NCBI GenBank assembly: GCA_025936205.1 | Contig: JAICTU010000072.1 | Location: forward strand, 1-24,522 | From: Polyangiaceae bacterium | GTDB taxonomy: Bacteria; Myxococcota; Polyangia; Polyangiales; Polyangiaceae | Length of the DNA stretch: 24,522 nucleotides | Reading direction: 5' to 3' | Shown: positions 21,955 to 24,522 of the stretch, piece after piece | Layout: each line of letters starts with the position of its first letter | Position numbering within the stretch: position 1 is the first letter of the stretch | The notes under the pieces: generated by a model | The model's database searches: none | What the model was told of the DNA's origin: nothing | What the model saw: the letters and a program-made list of their open reading frames with translations, nothing else | Made by a program: the position numbers and the translations under genes

Positions 21955-23445
21955 CTGTCCGCCGTATCGCTGAGCTCAACTTCCCGCCGACATCTCACCG
22001 CATGTCTGGCCCTGTGTGCCTGTTCGCAAGTGGATCTCGGGACTGCGCCCCCGAGCGCCAGCGGCGGAGCGGGCGGCCTTGCAGCCAATGAGCAACTCGC
22101 CTCCGGAGGCAACGCCGCCGTAGCCGGCGACGGCGGCAGCACGGCAGCCTCGGAGCCAGAGCCCATCGACGCGACCCTCACCGTGGACGTCGGCCAGCGC
22201 TTTCAAGTGCTCGAGGGCTTCGGTGCCTCCGTGGCCTGGTATGGCGATTGGCTCACGGCCCATCCTCGCAAGCGCGAGATCTACGAGCTCATGTTTCGTG
22301 ATCTCGGACTCGGCATCCTGCGGCTGCGCAGTAACTACCGGGACACGGACGGTGACTTCGATCCCGTCGCCGCGGAGCTGGTCGCCGGGGCCACCTCCTC
22401 CCTCGGCCACCCGCCGCGCGTGCTGCTGACCTCCTGGTCCCCTCCCGCACGGCTCAAGGCCAACGGCACCACGGAGTGCAGCGGCGAGCCGTCCTGCACG
22501 CTGAAGCAGGAGAACGGCTCCTTTCTGTACGCCGACTTCGCCGAATACTGGCGGCGATCACTGCACGCCTACGCCGGCCTCGGCGTGACGCCGACCTGGA
22601 TCAGCATCCAGAACGAGCCCGATTTCATCCCGCCGAGCTGGGAAGGCTGTCGCTTCGACGCCACGGAGGGCATATATCCCAGCTACCAGAAGGCCCTCGC
22701 TGCAGTGCGTGCCAGCCTCGACCGAGACCAACTCCGGGTCGGGATGCTCGGGCCCGAGGTGACCGGCCTACAGGGTAACAAACTCCAGTCCTACGCGGCG
22801 TCCCTCGATCTCGATCTGCTCGATGGCATCGCTTCGCACCTGTACGAGGGGCAAAGCTGGCGGCTCCCGAACAGCTATCTGCCCGAGATGCGCGGCGTCG
22901 CGACGCAGATGGGCGCCAAGCCCATTTTTCAGACCGAGTTCAGCGTCCCCGGTGGTCAAGGTGCCTTCGAAACGGCCTGGCTGATCCGCAACTCGCTGGT
23001 CGAGCTCGGCGCGTCCGCCTACCTGCACTGGGATCTCATCTGGACCGGCTATGACGGGCTGATCGGCATCGAGGACCCCCGACAGATCGCCGCGTGGCGG
23101 AGCGCCCGGGGCTACGAGATCCAGGACACCTACTACTCGCTGAAGCACTTTTCCGCTTTCACGAAGCCGGGCGACGAACGCGTTGCGGCCGTGTCCGCGG
23201 AGCAGTCCATCGAACCCGTGGCGTTCCGATCCGACGACGGGCGGCGGCTCACCGTCGTGGCGCTCAATACGGGGCAACAAACCTACCGGCTGCGCATCGA
23301 TGTTCCGAACGTCTCCGTCCAGGGCGGCGACCTGTACAGGACCAGCGCAGCCGAGCATTGCCAGGCGATCGGCAGCGTCGTTGCGGGACAGTCGTTCACG
23401 ATGCCGCCGCGCTCGATTGCCACGGTCGTCTTCGCGAATCGGTAG
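21955..23445 (+). CDS. Glycoside hydrolase family 30-type lipoprotein
   Basis: This secreted retaining glycosidase is most like endo-xylanase/glucosylceramidase-type GH30. From CTG 21955 it has 496 residues, begins SAVSLSSTSRRHLTACLALCAC (lipid Cys23), and has mature start CSQVDL. A Gly/Ala linker comes next, then the barrel: LEGFGASVAWYGDWL, TSWSPPARLKANG, acid/base Glu221 in SIQNEPDF, nucleophile Glu328 in FQTEFS. A C-terminal beta domain follows (PVAFRSDDGRRLTVVALN, MPPRSIATVVF). The frame is open back to ATG 21793, but that start would overlap the CBM gene head-on and bury the signal behind 54 residues. The TTG at 21883 is another possibility. The CBM4/9 neighbour and the deacetylase suggest a polysaccharide-processing set. 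Confidence 0.85.
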   Translation: MSAVSLSSTSRRHLTACLALCACSQVDLGTAPPSASGGAGGLAANEQLASGGNAAVAGDGGSTAASEPEPIDATLTVDVGQRFQVLEGFGASVAWYGDWLTAHPRKREIYELMFRDLGLGILRLRSNYRDTDGDFDPVAAELVAGATSSLGHPPRVLLTSWSPPARLKANGTTECSGEPSCTLKQENGSFLYADFAEYWRRSLHAYAGLGVTPTWISIQNEPDFIPPSWEGCRFDATEGIYPSYQKALAAVRASLDRDQLRVGMLGPEVTGLQGNKLQSYAASLDLDLLDGIASHLYEGQSWRLPNSYLPEMRGVATQMGAKPIFQTEFSVPGGQGAFETAWLIRNSLVELGASAYLHWDLIWTGYDGLIGIEDPRQIAAWRSARGYEIQDTYYSLKHFSAFTKPGDERVAAVSAEQSIEPVAFRSDDGRRLTVVALNTGQQTYRLRIDVPNVSVQGGDLYRTSAAEHCQAIGSVVAGQSFTMPPRSIATVVFANR

Positions 23446-23514
23446 CCCGAAAACGCTGTCGTTCGCGCCGACACTGACGTTCATGAGCCTCGAGAACTGG
23501 AGAGTTCTTTTCAA

Positions 23515-24006
23515 ATGTCCAAGACGGCTGATTCGCACGGTACCAAGCGAGCACGACCCGAGTCGGGGCGGGACAAAGCCCCGGCCGCACTGGGAGCCTT
23601 TGCTCCCGTCCTCGCACAACGCCCGGTCTCCGGTCCACCTCCGCTCCCCACGGGCGGAGAAACGATCACGTATCAAGTACCGCACGAGCTGCTGGTACTG
23701 GCTCGCAACCGCGAGAAGGACAAGGCGCGCAGCGTGGCCGTCACTCCGGTTGCCCCGCGCCCGCGCGACGATGAACCGCCCCCGTCGAGCGAGCTCAGCG
23801 GCTTGCGCGCGAAGCAGGCAGTCACGCTGCCAGACCCGGAACCGGTGCACGCCGAGCCCCATCGGGCGAGCAGCGAGCAGCCCGTGCCGTCGGAGCCGCC
23901 CGTCAGCTTCAGGTCCAAGTACGCCGCGCGGCTGGCGGTGCTCCTGGTTGCAACGGTATGCCTGGCCGCCGGCTACTGCGCCGTCGAGCTGTTGCACCTG
24001 TACTAG
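23515..24006 (+). CDS. Small tail-anchored membrane protein, unknown function
   Basis: This 163-residue protein is not recognised. It has a charged, Pro-rich cytoplasmic part (residues 1-135) with one conserved-looking patch, ITYQVPHELLVLARNREKD at 50-68, and a single C-terminal hydrophobic helix (about 138-160, ARLAVLLVATVCLAAGY). This topology would leave the bulk in the cytoplasm. GGAGAG lies 10 nt before ATG 23515. It follows the hydrolase by 69 nt on the same strand and may be co-transcribed. The acceptable ribosome site and clear helix argue that it is real. Confidence 0.65.
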   Translation: MSKTADSHGTKRARPESGRDKAPAALGAFAPVLAQRPVSGPPPLPTGGETITYQVPHELLVLARNREKDKARSVAVTPVAPRPRDDEPPPSSELSGLRAKQAVTLPDPEPVHAEPHRASSEQPVPSEPPVSFRSKYAARLAVLLVATVCLAAGYCAVELLHLY

Positions 24007-24244
24007 ACAGTTGAGCACTTTTTAAAGGGGTGCCCACCCTGCGCCACCGAGGATTCGTCACATCTCGGTGCCGCCAGCGCTGCCTTCTGCTCCTTGATTT
24101 GGGCCGGACCTCACCTGTACGGCGGTGGGCGAAACCTCGGGGCGCCGGGCGCCAGCAACGCACGAAGCCCAACAGCGAAATCGACCGCGCACATGCCATT
24201 TTCATCGAGCGTGGCCACTTCTCTCTCGCGACCTTCCCTCCCCG
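24007..24244. other. Intergenic, no intact gene
   Basis: Several short frames cross this stretch, but none shows a domain. It may contain decayed upstream parts of the transposase remnant that follows. Confidence 0.4.
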
Positions 24245-24481
24245 TGCAAATTCACGCGCGGCCCGAAAGGCAAGCTCGGCTTCGAGGACCCGCAGAATCG
24301 CACCGAGCGGGCCGTCGAGCGCACCTAATACACTCACAAAGCGGGTACGACCTTCAGCGACATGCTGGCCACCTTGCGATGGGCTTCGTGGCGTGAGCGA
24401 CTTTTTGATCCAGCGTCATCGCCCAGCGACCTGCGAAAACGTCTGCGGCCGCTCGTCGACTACGTTGCCAGTGCCGCATGA
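24245..24481 (+). pseudogene. Transposase C-terminal remnant
   Basis: One frame reads GPKGKLGFEDPQNRTERAVERT, then an in-frame TAA (24326-24328), then YTHKAGTTFSDMLATLRWASWRERLFDP and ends DYVASAA before TGA at 24479. LGFEDPQNR and the TFSDMLATLRR-like end are familiar from the C-termini of DDE transposases in high-GC bacteria. The segment that normally separates these two blocks appears to be deleted at the internal stop. No N-terminal part is visible. The IS family cannot be assigned firmly. Confidence 0.6.
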
Positions 24482-24497
24482 TGCTACCTCCTCCTGA

Positions 24498-24512
24498 GCC
24501 CGCGCAGCGGGC
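24498..24512. terminator. Small hairpin at the right edge
   Basis: A 6-bp stem (gcccgc / gcgggc) with a 3-nt loop follows the transposase remnant, with gattt after it. It may be a terminator or part of an element end. Confidence 0.3.
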
Positions 24513-24522
24513 GATTTGCAGG

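Overview
The window looks like chromosome from a high-GC myxobacterium (Myxococcota, most likely the Polyangia/Sorangium side). The reasons are the codon bias, Ser/Thr kinases of the HRDVSPHN type paired with PEGA-type membrane proteins, many hybrid histidine kinases, and surface lipoproteins whose mature part begins with long Gly/Ala/Ser-rich linkers. No rRNA, tRNA, CRISPR array, phage or plasmid gene was seen. The placement is inference from these traits only.

Left part (1-10747, all minus strand). The 5' part of a PD40/WD40-like lipoprotein gene runs off the left edge. To its right lies a long, tightly packed minus-strand series, read from right to left: a response-regulator/degenerate histidine kinase (9428-10747); a five-gene soluble diiron monooxygenase operon tmoABCDE (9263 down to 5678) whose neighbours overlap by 4 to 11 nt; a PAS-HisKA_2 histidine kinase (4602-5858); a REC-PAS-kinase-REC hybrid (2577-4574); an ACT-containing threonine dehydratase (1348-2556); and a Nudix hydrolase (765-1319). 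Gaps from the monooxygenase to the Nudix gene are under 30 nt, so co-transcription is likely. The NADH reductase subunit (TmoF) is not in the window. The monooxygenase beta-subunit frame has no stop before the kinase start and overlaps that gene out of phase by 181 nt, next to a run of eight G.

Middle (10748-14209, plus strand). A REC-kinase-REC hybrid is divergent from the degenerate kinase. It is followed by a cyclopropane-fatty-acid-synthase-like methyltransferase whose C-terminal half resembles sphingolipid C9-methyltransferases. The 380-nt gap after it holds a parS-like palindrome (one base from the myxobacterial ParB site as I remember it) and a strong hairpin.

Right part (14210-24522). 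This is a surface/polysaccharide region. It holds a large lipoprotein with a ZU5-like domain and three copies of an unrecognised 150-residue four-cysteine module, a lipoprotein NodB-type polysaccharide deacetylase, a PEGA-like membrane protein divergent from a Ser/Thr kinase with a PEGA domain, a CBM4/9-type lipoprotein head-to-head with a GH30-type glycoside hydrolase lipoprotein (probably starting at CTG), a small tail-anchored protein, and a decayed transposase 3' end at the right edge. Three convergent gene pairs are separated by long hairpins that lack a U tract.

Taken together, the left half combines aromatic/alkene oxidation with several two-component sensors that may regulate it. The right half is an outer-envelope set for modifying or binding polysaccharide. 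The best leads are the tmoE/kinase overlap, the triplicated Cys module, the parS-like site and the CTG-start hydrolase.
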